In this document: positions 1 to 9,960 of the stretch, piece by piece
Layout: the number at the start of each line of letters is the position of its first letter
Numbering within the stretch: position 1 is the stretch's first letter
From: Norana najaformis
Lineage: Eukaryota > Annelida > Clitellata > Crassiclitellata > Hormogastridae
Direction: 5' to 3'
Assembly: GCA_964023275.1 (NCBI GenBank)
Contig: OZ029916.1
Coordinates: 23,909,453 to 23,973,452 of the forward strand
DNA: 64,000 bases
Notes under the pieces: generated by a model
The model's database searches: none
The model's input: the letters and a program-made list of their open reading frames with translations, nothing else
Told to the model about the DNA's origin: nothing
Position numbers and translations under genes: made by a program

Positions 1-344
1 TTCGAGAAAGAAAAAGGACGGGAACAGTTAAACCGAAATGTGGCTTCTGGTGGGCAAGGTCTATGCGTCCTTTTTGTTCTGCCTCGGCGTATACGAACTC
101 TGTGAGCGCTGTTTAATGGCCGTCTTATCACCACCTCATGAGAATACGATTGGTGTGTAACATTTCACAGACTGGTCCGTTTGTGCGAAACGTTAACCCT
201 GTTGCTTTACGTGACCTTTATGTTACCTTGCTTTCTATTTTATCATTTAGTAAACGGTCTTTTTCGTCACTGAACTTCTTAAATAAAATTATTACTGGCG
301 TAACATAATGTCTTGTAGTAGGCTATTAGTGAGTATGAGATAAA
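1..344. other. No gene seen
   Basis: No ORF of note, splice-flanked coding stretch or repeat could be recognised in either strand. Confidence 0.6.
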
Positions 345-552
345 GAATAGTAGTGATGGTGGTGGTGGTGGTGATGGTGATGGTAGTAATAGTAGTAATA
401 GTGGTAGTCGTAGTGATTGTGGTAAAGTGGTAATATCAGTAGTGGTAGTAGCAGTCGTTGTAGTAGTAGTAGTATTTGTAGTAGTGGAAGTATTAGTATT
501 AGTTATTATTATTATTAGTAGTAGTAGTAATTGCAGTAGTAGTAGTTACTGT
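345..552 (+). repeat. Degenerate TAG/TGG trinucleotide tract
   Basis: A run of about 200 bases made almost only of tgg, tag, taa and gat triplets, interrupted and degenerate. It is a decayed trinucleotide microsatellite with no coding signal. Confidence 0.9.
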
Positions 553-718
553 TGTTGTACTGTTTCTTGCTCTTGAAATATGTTCCTCTTAAGGTAATTG
601 TGCATTTCTTACTCATCGGCCACTGTCCTTAACACTTCTATTACGAGGTTTAATGCGTCTACGAGTAAAATTGGCTTTTTCTGTGGCTACACAGGGAATG
701 TACGTTAAAAACACGGAG

Positions 719-885
719 GGTCTCTCTCTCTTTCTATCTCTCTCTTTCTCTCTTTCTCTATTTTTCTCTCTTTCTCTATTTTTCTCTCTTTCTCTTTCTC
801 TCTTTCTCTTTCTCTTTCTTTCTCTCTCTTTCTATCTTTCTCTCTCTTCTCTCTCTTTCTCTCTCTTTCTTTCTCCCTCTCTTGT
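719..885 (+). repeat. Pyrimidine tract of TCTC/TTTC repeats
   Basis: Nearly pure pyrimidine made of tctc, tttc and tctt units. The long Ser/Leu/Phe reading frame across it is an artefact of composition. Confidence 0.95.
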
Positions 886-1680
886 TAATTCCTTTGTCGC
901 TAAAATCAGTTTTCATTGTCTGTTTGGGTATCAACTGCAACCAATATGGCCTCCAGTAATAACAACTCTTTTGTCGTTCTCTTATATTGAAACTAAACGT
1001 GATTATTATTAATTAGTGATTTCTATCGCGCAGGCGTCTAATGCATAAGGCATCAACCGATGGAGCACCAAAACCAAGCCGTGATCAAGGCTTGTAATAG
1101 GGAACTTGTAATGAAACTCGCAATAGTTTAGAACACACCCGGTATGTCAAGTATGTTCACTTGGTAGATGTCTGAAAAGAAGCGCCATTTGAAAATATGA
1201 TCTTATTTATCGTTTTTTTACAGACTTATCTCCTATCTTGCTATTAATTCCTCAGAATAACATTGACCTTCGCAATTTAACCTTGAGAATATTTCACTCT
1301 GGTTAAAAATGGTGCACTTGCCGACTTTCATTTAAGTCAGACCTAAACGGATTCATCATTTTTACAACTCTCTGTCACAGCCTTTCAGTCCGGTCTTGAT
1401 CCCATTCTGATCTCATCTCAGGAGGAGTTATTTAGTTCTGCAACCCTATTCTCCGTCGACTGTCCCTCGGTCTGAGTCTTGAAATTAATCATCTACCAAT
1501 AAAAGTTCCTGACAGCTTTTCCACTGGTGTTTGCAACGTAGGACCAACCCTTTGTAGAACCTACTATAATCTGCTTTGATATTTAGAGTTATATCAAACG
1601 GTACAATTATTACGATATTTGGTTTGCAAGAATATTACGGTAGGGTAATCGTAATCGAAATGTCGAGATATCTACAGCGC
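886..1680. other. No gene seen
   Basis: Unique-looking AT-rich DNA. No convincing exon, RNA gene or mobile-element motif was found in six frames. Confidence 0.5.
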
Positions 1681-1735
1681 CCAAAGAAAGCTAAGTTGCA
1701 GGAACCAGTTTATTCACAGGCGCTTAGGCAAAACA
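1681..1735 (+). repeat. Dispersed repeat, copy 1 of 3
   Basis: The core aagctaagttgcagg followed by accagtttattca and a ggcgct motif recurs in diverged form at 12435-12485 and 45387-45440. The ggcgct tail resembles the 3' tails of SINE/LINE families in marine invertebrates. Probably a short interspersed element fragment. Confidence 0.5.
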
Positions 1736-1805
1736 AATCGATAGGCAGGTAAGGTCAGATTCGGTTCCAATTCAAGGTCCAAGGGTAAGGCAGACTGACA
1801 GACAG

Positions 1806-1868
1806 CTACGGCAGATGGTGTTTTGAATTGGAGCGGCGAGGGAAGTAAAGGGAAGAGGAAGACTCAGC
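1806..1868 (-). pseudogene. 3' end of interrupted CR1-like LINE ORF (left piece)
   Basis: Read on the minus strand this continues the frame of the 73-bp repeat at 1869-1941 and ends in a TAG stop at about 1806, after a Ser-rich tail of some 20 codons. It is the extreme C-terminus of the non-LTR retrotransposon ORF whose upstream part lies at 4363-4545. If the cassette and one repeat copy are mentally removed, the two pieces join in frame, which shows that the cassette was inserted into this LINE. Confidence 0.7.
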
Positions 1869-1941
1869 ATAGGATTTGTGGAACAGGAGTGTTTTCAGTT
1901 TTGAGTGAAAGACCTGCGCAGAGATTGCAAAAGATGAATTG
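1869..1941 (+). repeat. 73-bp direct repeat, left copy
   Basis: Identical over 73 bases to 4290-4362 in the same orientation. On the minus strand it encodes LINE C-terminal residues including the motif VFHSKLKTLLF. The flanking base differs on both sides (c versus g on the left; c versus t on the right), so the repeat boundaries are sharp. Best read as a long target-site duplication or as recombination arms bordering the cassette. Confidence 0.97.
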
Positions 1942-2244
1942 CACTGGCCAACACATAATTTGTTGCCTCAAATGTTAGAACTGTTTCTGGGTATATTTGA
2001 CCTGCTGATTCCAGAAAAGGCACCAGTTTTCTCCCAGCAGGTCTAGTTTTCGAGATATAGAACATTATGCCATATACCAGTCCTTGCCTCTGCTCGCCCA
2101 TAAAACATAAGGCTATAGCTATAATTATGTAGTGCTCAATTTATTATGTGATACACTAAATAAACATAATAATACAAATACTTAAAAGAAAATGGTAGTA
2201 CCTGAAACTGTACTTATATGATACCAAACAGAACAAGTTTGTTA
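1942..2244 (-). other. Cassette segment 3' of the broken gene
   Basis: Lies between the left 73-bp repeat and the stop of the minus-strand gene, so it would be its 3' untranslated region. It includes an AT-rich stretch (2105-2195) with AATAAA-like sequences on either strand. There is no poly(A) run at the boundary with the left repeat, which argues against a simple processed retrocopy. Confidence 0.5.
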
Positions 2245-3958
2245 TCAAAATTTCAAGTCATTCGACACCGAAGAAGCTCCTTTTGTACGATTTCCGAGTG
2301 TGGCATCTGCGGAACAATCGCGCATAATATTCCAGCAATAGTCTGCCATCGTGTGTGCATCCCATCTTCCTTGATATCGATTTTCCATTGTTTTGATGTC
2401 TTGGTGAAATCTTTCACCTTGCTCTTCGCTGAAGTCACCAAGATTCTCTGGAAAGCGATCTAAGTGACTGTGGAGATAATGGACTTTAATGCTCATGTTG
2501 CAGCCAAGCTTGTTGAAATGAAGAAGCATATCCTCTACTAGTTGTGCATAATTGTCTGCCTTCTTGTTGCCAAGAAAATTTTTAGTTACAAGAACAAAGG
2601 AAGACCAGGCACAAGATTCGATTTCATTCATTGATGGTATGAAAAGTGGGTCATTCATAAGTTGCCTGATCTGTGGACCATCGAAGATTCCAGCCTTCAA
2701 TTTTTCCATTGTAATTCCTGGTAACTTGTGTACTATGTATTCGAAGCATGAACCTTCTTTATTCAAAGCCCTGACAAATTGTTTCATCAGGCCTAGCTTT
2801 ATATGTAGTGGTGGCAGTATGATCCTATCTCGTGCCACCAAAGATTCCTTGATTACATTTTGAGCTCCAACCACCATGTCTTTCCTCGAAGGCCAATCTT
2901 TTCTTGTCCAATGTTCATGCTTGGCTCTACTGTCCCAAAGACACAAAAAGCAGGGATACTTTGTGTAGCCACTTTGTTGACCAAGGAGGAAATTTACCAT
3001 CTTCAAGTCTACACAAATTACCCATTGATGTTCTTTGTATTTTATCTTTTCCAGTACTAAAGAGATGGCATTGTACTCTTCTTTCATCCTGGTGGAGTGA
3101 CCGATTGGAATAGAACCAAATTTGTTGCCGTTATTTAAAAGCACACATTTCAGACTACGTTTTGAACTGTCGATAAAAAGACGCCACTCATCTGGGCTGT
3201 AATCCGACAGACCAATTTTCTTCAATAAGTTGCTGATGTCATTACAGAATACTAGGTTGTTGTCTTCGGTAAAGAATGGCAGCAAATCCTTTTCTCTGTT
3301 TCTATAAATTGTAATTTTCGTTCCAGGCTGAAGTGCATTCTTTTCCTTTAGTCTGGACGCAAGCAATTCAGAGGACTCTTTGGAAAGATTTAAGTCCCTG
3401 ATCAGATCACTCAACTCTTTTTGGTCAAAACGTTCACTGTGTGAAGTTGATTGGAAATCACTGTCACTGCCCCACTTTCTTCACTTTCGTCATCTTGTCC
3501 GATATTGGACATGCAAGTCTCATCGTCTGAGAGCTGAGGTAGTTCGCGAAAAGGTGGAACTGGTACAATATCCGAATGCGGAACAGGTCTCCTGGCTGAA
3601 GGTATATCAGGGTAAGACAACTTGTGACGATTATTTCGATTGATGCCTATGATATTAACCATACAAAAGTAACAGTAGTCGAAGTGGTTTATCTGTTCCT
3701 CCAAACCATCGGTACACCAAATTTCAGGCAGCTTCTCTTTCCAATTGTCCAGTGGCGCAATTGTTCAATACAAGTTTTGCATACTGTATGAGGAGCCCAT
3801 TGCTTATCTTGATCTCCAAGTTTGACACCAAAATAACCTACATATGCTCTTTTTACAAACTCAGAAATCGGTTTCCTGTTTGCTTTTAGTGTGTATTCCC
3901 CACAAATGTAGCAGAATATGTCTGGATGGTTAATGCAGCTCCGTCTGGAAGTAGCCAT
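2245..3958 (-). pseudogene. Zinc-finger-like uncharacterised invertebrate family gene, split by two frameshifts
   Basis: Three consecutive minus-strand frames form one product of about 560 residues. The first (3958-3689) starts MATSRRSC and holds paired cysteines, CYIC and CKTC, like a ZAD-type zinc-binding head. The second (3704-3411) starts at a CYFC pair, then a PSARRPVPH motif. The third (3414-2245) is the 389-residue main domain, with LLGQQSGYTKYPCFLCLW, LPPLHIKLGLMKQFV and EEQGERFHQDI. From memory this is the full arrangement of an uncharacterised, often multi-copy family in Hydra, aphids and other invertebrates. Each frame change is explained by one missing base, near 3697 after MVW and near 3425 before the SDLIRDL segment. 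It could be a recent pseudogene or contain two sequencing deletions. Function unknown; the D, C-x2-C and E/H motifs would fit a transposase-like nuclease, which is inference only. No introns are visible. Confidence 0.8.
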
Positions 3959-4289
3959 AACCTTAAGGATGTTCGCATCTGAGGAATTAAATGACTAACC
4001 TAAAAAATAGTAAGAACATGTAGTTATTTAATGCTCACATTCACAGATTGTTCTTGCGACCAACTCTTAATATGCCCTAAGACGACTGCGGCTGCTCTAG
4101 CTTTCAGGAGGCGCTTTATATAGGCTATAAATGCTGACTTCAGCATAATCTATTTACATAGTTCGAAACCATGAAACGCTGTATAAGCACAAATAAATTC
4201 TAAATGAGGCCATGAATTTAGTGCTGAGTAAGCTGTAGGCTACGGAATAGTTATTTCGTTGAATCAGCAATATCTCAGCACGCGGCAAG
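3959..4289 (-). promoter_or_regulatory. 5' region of the cassette gene, with TATA-like box
   Basis: Lies upstream of the minus-strand start at 3958 and ends exactly at the right 73-bp repeat. On the minus strand a TATATAAAG motif occurs near 4115-4125, about 160 bases before the ATG. If functional, the cassette carries its own promoter. The same motif also resembles the common ggcgctatataaa LINE/SINE tail, so the assignment is weak. Confidence 0.3.
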
Positions 4290-4362
4290 ATAGGATTTGT
4301 GGAACAGGAGTGTTTTCAGTTTTGAGTGAAAGACCTGCGCAGAGATTGCAAAAGATGAATTG
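4290..4362 (+). repeat. 73-bp direct repeat, right copy
   Basis: Identical to 1869-1941. This copy is continuous in frame with the upstream LINE ORF at 4363-4545 on the minus strand, so it is the copy in its original context on this side. Confidence 0.97.
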
Positions 4363-4545
4363 TTGATGAGTTCGTACGATACATCAGATAATTGTCGTAA
4401 TTCTTGCGGTAGTTTATTCCAGAGGATTGGAGCAGCTAGGGTTATGGAGCGATTTCCAAATTTTAGGGATGATGAGACGAAAGGGCGGAGAAGTACTAGG
4501 GCGGAAGAGGAAGGTAAGGTGAGGCAAAGTGAAGCAAGTTAAGTT
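4363..4545 (-). pseudogene. CR1-like LINE ORF2 C-terminus (right piece)
   Basis: The minus strand reads GNRSITLAAPILWNKLPQEL and then runs into the 73-bp repeat with FHSKLKTLLFHKSY. The AAPxLWNxLPxxLR motif followed by SKLKTxLF is the hallmark end of ORF2 in CR1/L2-type non-LTR retrotransposons. Only the last ~90 codons survive. The upstream RT domain is absent and is replaced by the AAGGTAAG-rich tract. A 2.4-kb insertion separates this piece from its final ~20 codons at 1806-1868. Confidence 0.8.
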
Positions 4546-4690
4546 ATGGTAATGATCGACAAGGTAAGTTAAAGCAAAACAAAGTAAGGTAAGATAACGT
4601 AGGTGAAGTAAGGTAAGTTAAAATATATTAAGGTAAAGTAAGGTAGAGTAAGGTGTGATAAGGCAGAGGTAGAAGAGTATTAGTGTTGGA
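4505..4690 (+). repeat. Degenerate AAGGTAAG/GTTAAAG tandem tract
   Basis: Imperfect short-period repeat of aaggtaag, gtaaggta and ttaaagta words. Several copies match the consensus 5' splice site AG|GTAAG on the plus strand. A complementary-looking tract (taactaccttcatct) occurs at 56288-56575. Confidence 0.8.
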
Positions 4691-4768
4691 TAGAATTTGT
4701 CTAAGGTATCATCGTGTACACAGCCGACCTGATGCAAGTTTTAACAACTCTTGGAGCCAGGGTTAACT

Positions 4769-5107
4769 GATATGTCGATATGTTCAGCTGTACTCAACAT
4801 GCAATCCATCAGATGCTCTTGCCTGTGTATCAAAGGTACAGGCCCCTTGTGACGGAGATATAGACCTGGATGTTCGCCTCAGAGGACATGAGGGCACTTC
4901 TAATTCTTCCAGTCTTGAGCCAGCTCGTTCTACAAACACTGCTTTCTACAGTCAGTGGAGATCTGAGAGCCCCACGCTACCGTATGACGGCTCGGGAACA
5001 CCGTGCTTTCTGGTGTACTGGATCGTCTTTCTGGAAGAATTTTTCTTTAACATTAGAACTCTACCGCCCAAAAAGCTCAAGAAACATTCTCGATTTATCC
5101 TAAGACT
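4769..5107 (+). CDS. Unrecognised open frame, possible exon
   Basis: A plus-strand frame stays open for about 112 codons from just after a TAA to a TAG near 5107. It begins LICRYVQLYSTCNPSDALAC and continues with an acidic, Cys-containing, Ser-rich stretch, then a hydrophobic tail. An acceptor-like tgttcag precedes the LYSTC segment. I do not recognise the family, and the hydrophobic tail may be noncoding read-through. Could be a chance ORF. Confidence 0.22.
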
Positions 5108-5258
5108 CAACTTTTACATCTGTTAGAAAGCCATGGAGCGTTTTTGCGAGCTTCTTCAAATGCGCTTTATAATTGTTTCGTTACATACAAAAAGCCTTCA
5201 CAAAAGTAGACTAGTTACAGATATACTGTACTATTGTGCAACTACTATGTATTATTAC

Positions 5259-5527
5259 CTGGAAGTTGATGGTAAATGTGGAGTAGATTTTCCATTTCGT
5301 GATTACATATGCCGTGGACGCCTTGAAGGTAACTGGAAAGACGTTTCCAACGCGGAGCTGAAAAGTTGCCGGCGATAGTGTTGTGTTGGCAGTTGAAAGA
5401 TCAATGGTGAACGTCGGAGGAGTGTTTATAGGCTGCAGAGGGTCTTTCCCAAGGGTGAAGCTGGTCAGCACTTGTGGCACAAGACCCGAGTCTGCGTCAC
5501 GCCGTCTAAATCCACCTCCAGCCAACT
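5259..5527 (-). CDS. Possible internal exon of an extracellular-type protein, unrecognised
   Basis: On the minus strand an open segment of 269 bp is bounded by an acceptor-like tactag (AG at 5528-5529) and a good donor CAG|GTAATA (GT at 5257-5258). It encodes a complex, beta-rich-looking sequence that includes FRRRDADSGLVPQVLTSFTL and FQLRVGNVFPVTFKAST. The frame has no stop. The polypyrimidine tract is modest. I do not recognise the domain; composition suggests a secreted or adhesive protein. No neighbouring exon could be joined to it. Confidence 0.35.
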
Positions 5528-6630
5528 CTAGTACGACCATTAAAAATCAGCTTATCATCAATACACAACAGGGTAAATTTAATAATAATCATAACAAAAC
5601 GCACAATGAGCTTAGTGCACTAAAGAGCAGTCAACATAATACATGAGCAGCTAGGCCACCATCAGTAAAAGACATAGCATCGTTAATTCATAATAGAATC
5701 AGAAAGTTAGAATATTAGAATAAATAACGTAAGAAATATTTCAATATATTGAACTACAGCATGACTGACATATTATATTGTAGCTATAAAACGTTCTTCT
5801 AAGGACGTGATGAACCGTTAAGCACCTTGAGTACTTATATAAAATTAAATACGAAAAATAATCCTTAAAATGCTAGGACCTACAAGGCTTGAGGCTTATG
5901 CATTAATGCGTTTATTAAGCACATTCTTTCTTCATTAATCAGTGATGGTTCATCCAGAAAGGATTCCACACGTGAGTAAATTTTAACTGCCTCTAATCTC
6001 TTTGTGTCTTTCTCTTTTGTAGTTTTAAAGCTTATCAATACTTTACTTTACATCATTGCTTTAAACTCTGTTTTGTTAAAGTTTTTCACATGGAACTCTT
6101 CTCATCAAACACTTTTTTCTCTTTCCCATCACTATTCTTTTGTGCTTTGTTATGTTGTTGCTACTCTTTCCAGAATGAAACTACAAACAAATAGTATTTC
6201 CCATAACTAGTCGATGCCCATGATAAACTATACTAATAGGCTAATAAAGAAAATTTGATTAATATTTTGTGTACTGGTTATTTATGTGAAATATTTGTCT
6301 CCTCTTCCCTTTTCCTGTCTACTCCTGTGGCCTTGCTGTTAAAGACTCGTTTAATGCCCATAATATAGTCATGAGTTAGGTTGAGAATGGTTCCGCTTGG
6401 GTAGGGGTTGGTTTTTTAAATCGTTCAAATCTGTTAAAAGGCCTAATCGAAAATTCATTTAGAGAAACTCTGCGGATGAAACTATTATGAAAGTCTGCTG
6501 ATGAACTCAGCATGCACGACAACACGGAAACCATAATAAGGCGCTTATTAATGCAGTAGGAGAAACCTAAATCCATTCAATCCCTCCTCTTCAGAACCTT
6601 TTTACTGAGGAAGAAGCGTCGTAGCCTCTC
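5528..6630. other. No gene seen
   Basis: AT-rich noncoding DNA. No repeat family or exon was recognised. Confidence 0.5.
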
Positions 6631-6980
6631 TTAAACACAACGAGACCAGTTCAAAAGAGGCTGAAATCTTCCAGCTGAGCTAAAAACTTTCAGCGTAAAG
6701 CACTTGTCCTGAGGTTGTCTGGTTCTAGCTGAAAGACCAGCGAAAGTCTCTATTAGGGTGCTTTCGTGACTCAAGCGGGATTCTGCCTTGCCTCGGGCTA
6801 GAGCAAAATCCTTGTGTTTATCAGGCGCTAGAAGATCTATTGCCCGCCTTGCCGATGTTGTAGCGATTTGATCAAGGCAAGACAGCTCTTCTGCAGCCGT
6901 CTTCTCCATCACCATCTTCACCTGCTGCAGCTGTCGCCTTCGCTGATCTAAGTACTTTGCTTATTTCTTCGCCAGACATG
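6631..6980 (-). CDS. Unrecognised Ala/Glu-rich frame, possibly frameshifted
   Basis: A minus-strand ATG at 6980 (MSGEEISKVLRSAKATAAAG) runs 35 codons. The overlapping frame then continues to 6631 with helical, charged sequence (SARRAIDLLAPDKHKDFALA). One indel near 6905 would join them. The style suggests the N-terminal region of a retroelement or coiled-coil protein, but no family is recognised and a chance ORF is possible. Confidence 0.22.
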
Positions 6981-7038
6981 CGCAGTCGTCAAATATGATT
7001 AGGAGTCGCTGATTACTTTCCTCTCTTAAACGAACCTC

Positions 7039-7072
7039 GTTGCTATGACAGCGCCGTTGCTATGACAGCGCC
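7039..7072 (+). repeat. 17-bp tandem duplication
   Basis: gttgctatgacagcgcc occurs twice in perfect head-to-tail copies. Each contains a half-site resembling the RFX X-box (GTTGCTA). Confidence 0.9.
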
Positions 7073-8668
7073 GCCATTGAATTAGGTTATAACTGAATGG
7101 AGCAGCGAAGCGGCCAGAGAAGGGAATTAAAGACTGAGGCATGAGACCACAACCACTGCCATCATCACCATCGCCATCTACAGCAACAGCACTAGTATAC
7201 CCTCTGAAGAAACGATAGAGACGGTTAAATGCGGAAAATTATGGCGCTTGATAAGCAGCATATCAGTGAGTATATATAGTTCGCTCAGCCCACACTCCTT
7301 TGCTATAAATATATACATAATACTACATCATCCCATTCGCTCTAACTTTATTTTCCAGCAATCTGAAAACATTTTGCCCAGTCACAATAGCCATAGATTT
7401 TGAAGACAGAGCAGTAGAGATCGCCCTTAGGGTCGATGGATCAGTTACAGGCCCTGTACATGTTGGCCGTATATCACAAATGATCGTGAGGTATGGCAAA
7501 AGGATATAGACGTGCATGCGTTATGGAAATGTGCTCTGCTCGGAGTTTATGGTATTACTTGGTGTGGCGTGCTGTACTTACTCAAGAAATGAACATGCTT
7601 TATGAAGACTGCACATAACGTTGAAGCCTAGAAATGGACACACTTTTGGAATTTACTGAATTCATTGCATTTATTTTTATTTGATTCGAATACATAGCCG
7701 TAGTTAAAATATTACAGAAGTCACCCAACTAAGACAAGAAAGGAAAGAGTAACGAGCTACAACATAAATTAACTAAAGGCGGTAGCATTTATACACATTA
7801 GCAAACCTGAAAAAAGGGCTTTTTGGTTGCTGAGTCACTTCAAGCTTCTGATGATATGAAAATGATGACATTCTGCATCACACACCCGATTTTTCATAGA
7901 TAACATAACTAACCGAAAACGTAATGTAAAAATGTAACTCATGCATATACGATGGTGGTTCATCGTGGCGTTTTGTGACCACACCGTGACAAATGGTCCT
8001 CTATAGGGTGTATTTGTATGCTGTCTACGACTTCATAATACAGAAGCAATCATGACCAACTAACGTGATTAAAAGCCTGACCACCATATTATGGGAATTT
8101 ACACCAATCTAATTTGCATTCTGTCGCGTATGCCAGTTTATAATAATTATATGATATAACTTACTGCGACCTTCTAAGAACTTCTTTCAGCGCATTTAAG
8201 GCGCTATACAAAAATTCAGATTCACTCCCACGAATACATAAAACACCAGAATACATATATTACTTATATATGCTATACTTATATAGGCTATAATTAATTA
8301 TATCTAGTATAATAGTACGTATACATGTTGCTCCTGCATTTTCAGGTGAAGACTGCGCGTTAACAGATGTAAATGAACCTGCTAATGGATGATAAAATAA
8401 GTATACACGTTTTAATATATACAGTGTATGGACAGTGAAATAGTCTGAGCTACATGATAATAGCGCGTGTTTACTACATACAGACACTGGTTTTATTTCC
8501 TTGGCTGTCCATCAAAAGCTGACCTGTTTTCAGCTTGACCCAGTTTCGCACCAATCAGCAGCGCTTTGACTAAGAGCCTGTGGATAATCTGGTTGACCTG
8601 GTGACGCTCTCAGTTCTGCGGAATTCTAGGATATTGCACTGCGGCATACTGCCAGAAAGTCATGAAGG

Positions 8669-8670
<2 letters not shown>
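7073..8670. other. No gene seen
   Basis: AT-rich DNA. A ggcgctatacaaaaattc motif at about 8200 matches the typical 3' tail of CR1/SINE families and probably marks a degraded element. No coding exon was supported. Confidence 0.5.
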
Positions 8671-8704
<34 letters not shown>

Positions 8705-8752
8705 GGAAGACAGACAGACAGACAGACAGGAAGACAGACAGACAGACAGACA
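8671..8752 (+). repeat. (GACA)n microsatellite
   Basis: About twenty GACA units with a few GGAA interruptions. Confidence 0.97.
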
Positions 8753-9715
8753 GATTGACTGGTTCTTAAACACTAAAGCATAAAGCGTGCACGCAAACGG
8801 TTCCTGGTCGGAGACTGAGGAAAATCTTCTTCATCTCTAATCTTGAATCGAAATAAGTTAATGGGACGCAAATGGACGCATATCCGCATGCCCAGACTGC
8901 AAACTGGACTGCTTTCGCTTGTAACAGGCCTAACTGATTTATTGAAAAGTGACAATTGTCACGTGAAATGTTTTGGCTGAATTCGATTTTAGGTGATGCA
9001 GAAACTCCGCAAACTATAGGCTTTAATTAAAATCGCAAAAGTTAAAGTGTAAAAATTTCAAGCAGTAAAACTGGAGCACAAATTAGAACAAAATCTTTGC
9101 ATTAGAATTATGGAATTTAAAAAAATGAAATTGTTTCGGCTTAAATGGCAAAACTGTAGCTTTAAAATAGCTCCATTAAAAGAATGTATGCCAACATGTC
9201 AATTTTTAAATAGTAAGAGCAAATTATTATAGATACAGACTATTTCTTATCCAAGTTCTATACACCTATAACTGTAAATATGAATATATTTGTACTGAGC
9301 ACAAAACACACACACACACATATACCCATATTACACAGTATGTGTGTGTGCGTGCTCACACGACAGCTCTGGCATAAGTGGGCGTTGTCATCTTAGCTGG
9401 CGGCGATGGCGGCATTATATGGACATTGTTCGTGGAATCTTTGGCGCGTGGCGTATCCCTATTTCGGCATCAGCGTCAGCAGCAGCAGCAGCCATAATGC
9501 ATTCGAACTCTATTGCCTGTTCTGTGCTCGGTGCAGCAGTAAAATCGATTTTCGTTTCTTTCGTCCATTTTCCCCATGTGTCCTGTTCATTATGACTCCC
9601 ACTCAATCAAACTGACCGTTGCTGACCGGCCGCTGCTTTGGTCAACAGTCAGATCCATTGCCTCACTCAAACTAATAAATTGGTCGCGTAAAATTAAATT
9701 CTGCTGAGCGCAAGT
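8753..9715. other. No gene seen
   Basis: Contains an A-rich region (9000-9240), a short CA run (9306-9320) and a GTGTGTG run near 9341. A (CAG)5 run lies at about 9477. Small ORFs here overlap on both strands and look like chance. Confidence 0.5.
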
Positions 9716-9960
9716 CTGTGTACCCACCATAAAGGGAACCGAGGGACGGACAGAGACAGATGAATACAGAGAGAAGTAGAAGTGAATGAAAGGAAAAGAA
9801 AAAGATTGAAAGAAATGGAGACGGAAAGGCGGAATTAAAGCAAAGAAAAGAATAAAAAGATATAAAAATAGAGAAAAAAGAAGCTAAATGGAAGCAGAAG
9901 AAGAAAAGGATAATAAAAAGGCAAGAGAAAGAACAGAGCAAGAAATATAAATAGAAAGGC
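9716..9960 (+). repeat. Purine-rich tract
   Basis: About 240 bases dominated by gaaa, gaga and agaa words, low complexity. The minus-strand Phe/Ser/Leu frame across it is a composition artefact. Confidence 0.8.

Noticed and set aside
653..1012. 119-codon plus-strand frame rich in Ser/Leu/Phe
   Set aside because: It runs through a TCTC/TTTC pyrimidine tract; composition alone keeps it open.
2218..3643. Several plus-strand frames of 60-103 codons
   Set aside because: They are antisense shadows of the minus-strand family gene, whose motifs are clear.
1942..4289. Processed retrocopy explanation for the cassette
   Set aside because: No poly(A) tract borders the 3' side and sequence extends ~330 bp upstream of the ATG with a TATA-like box; not excluded, but less likely than a bounded element.
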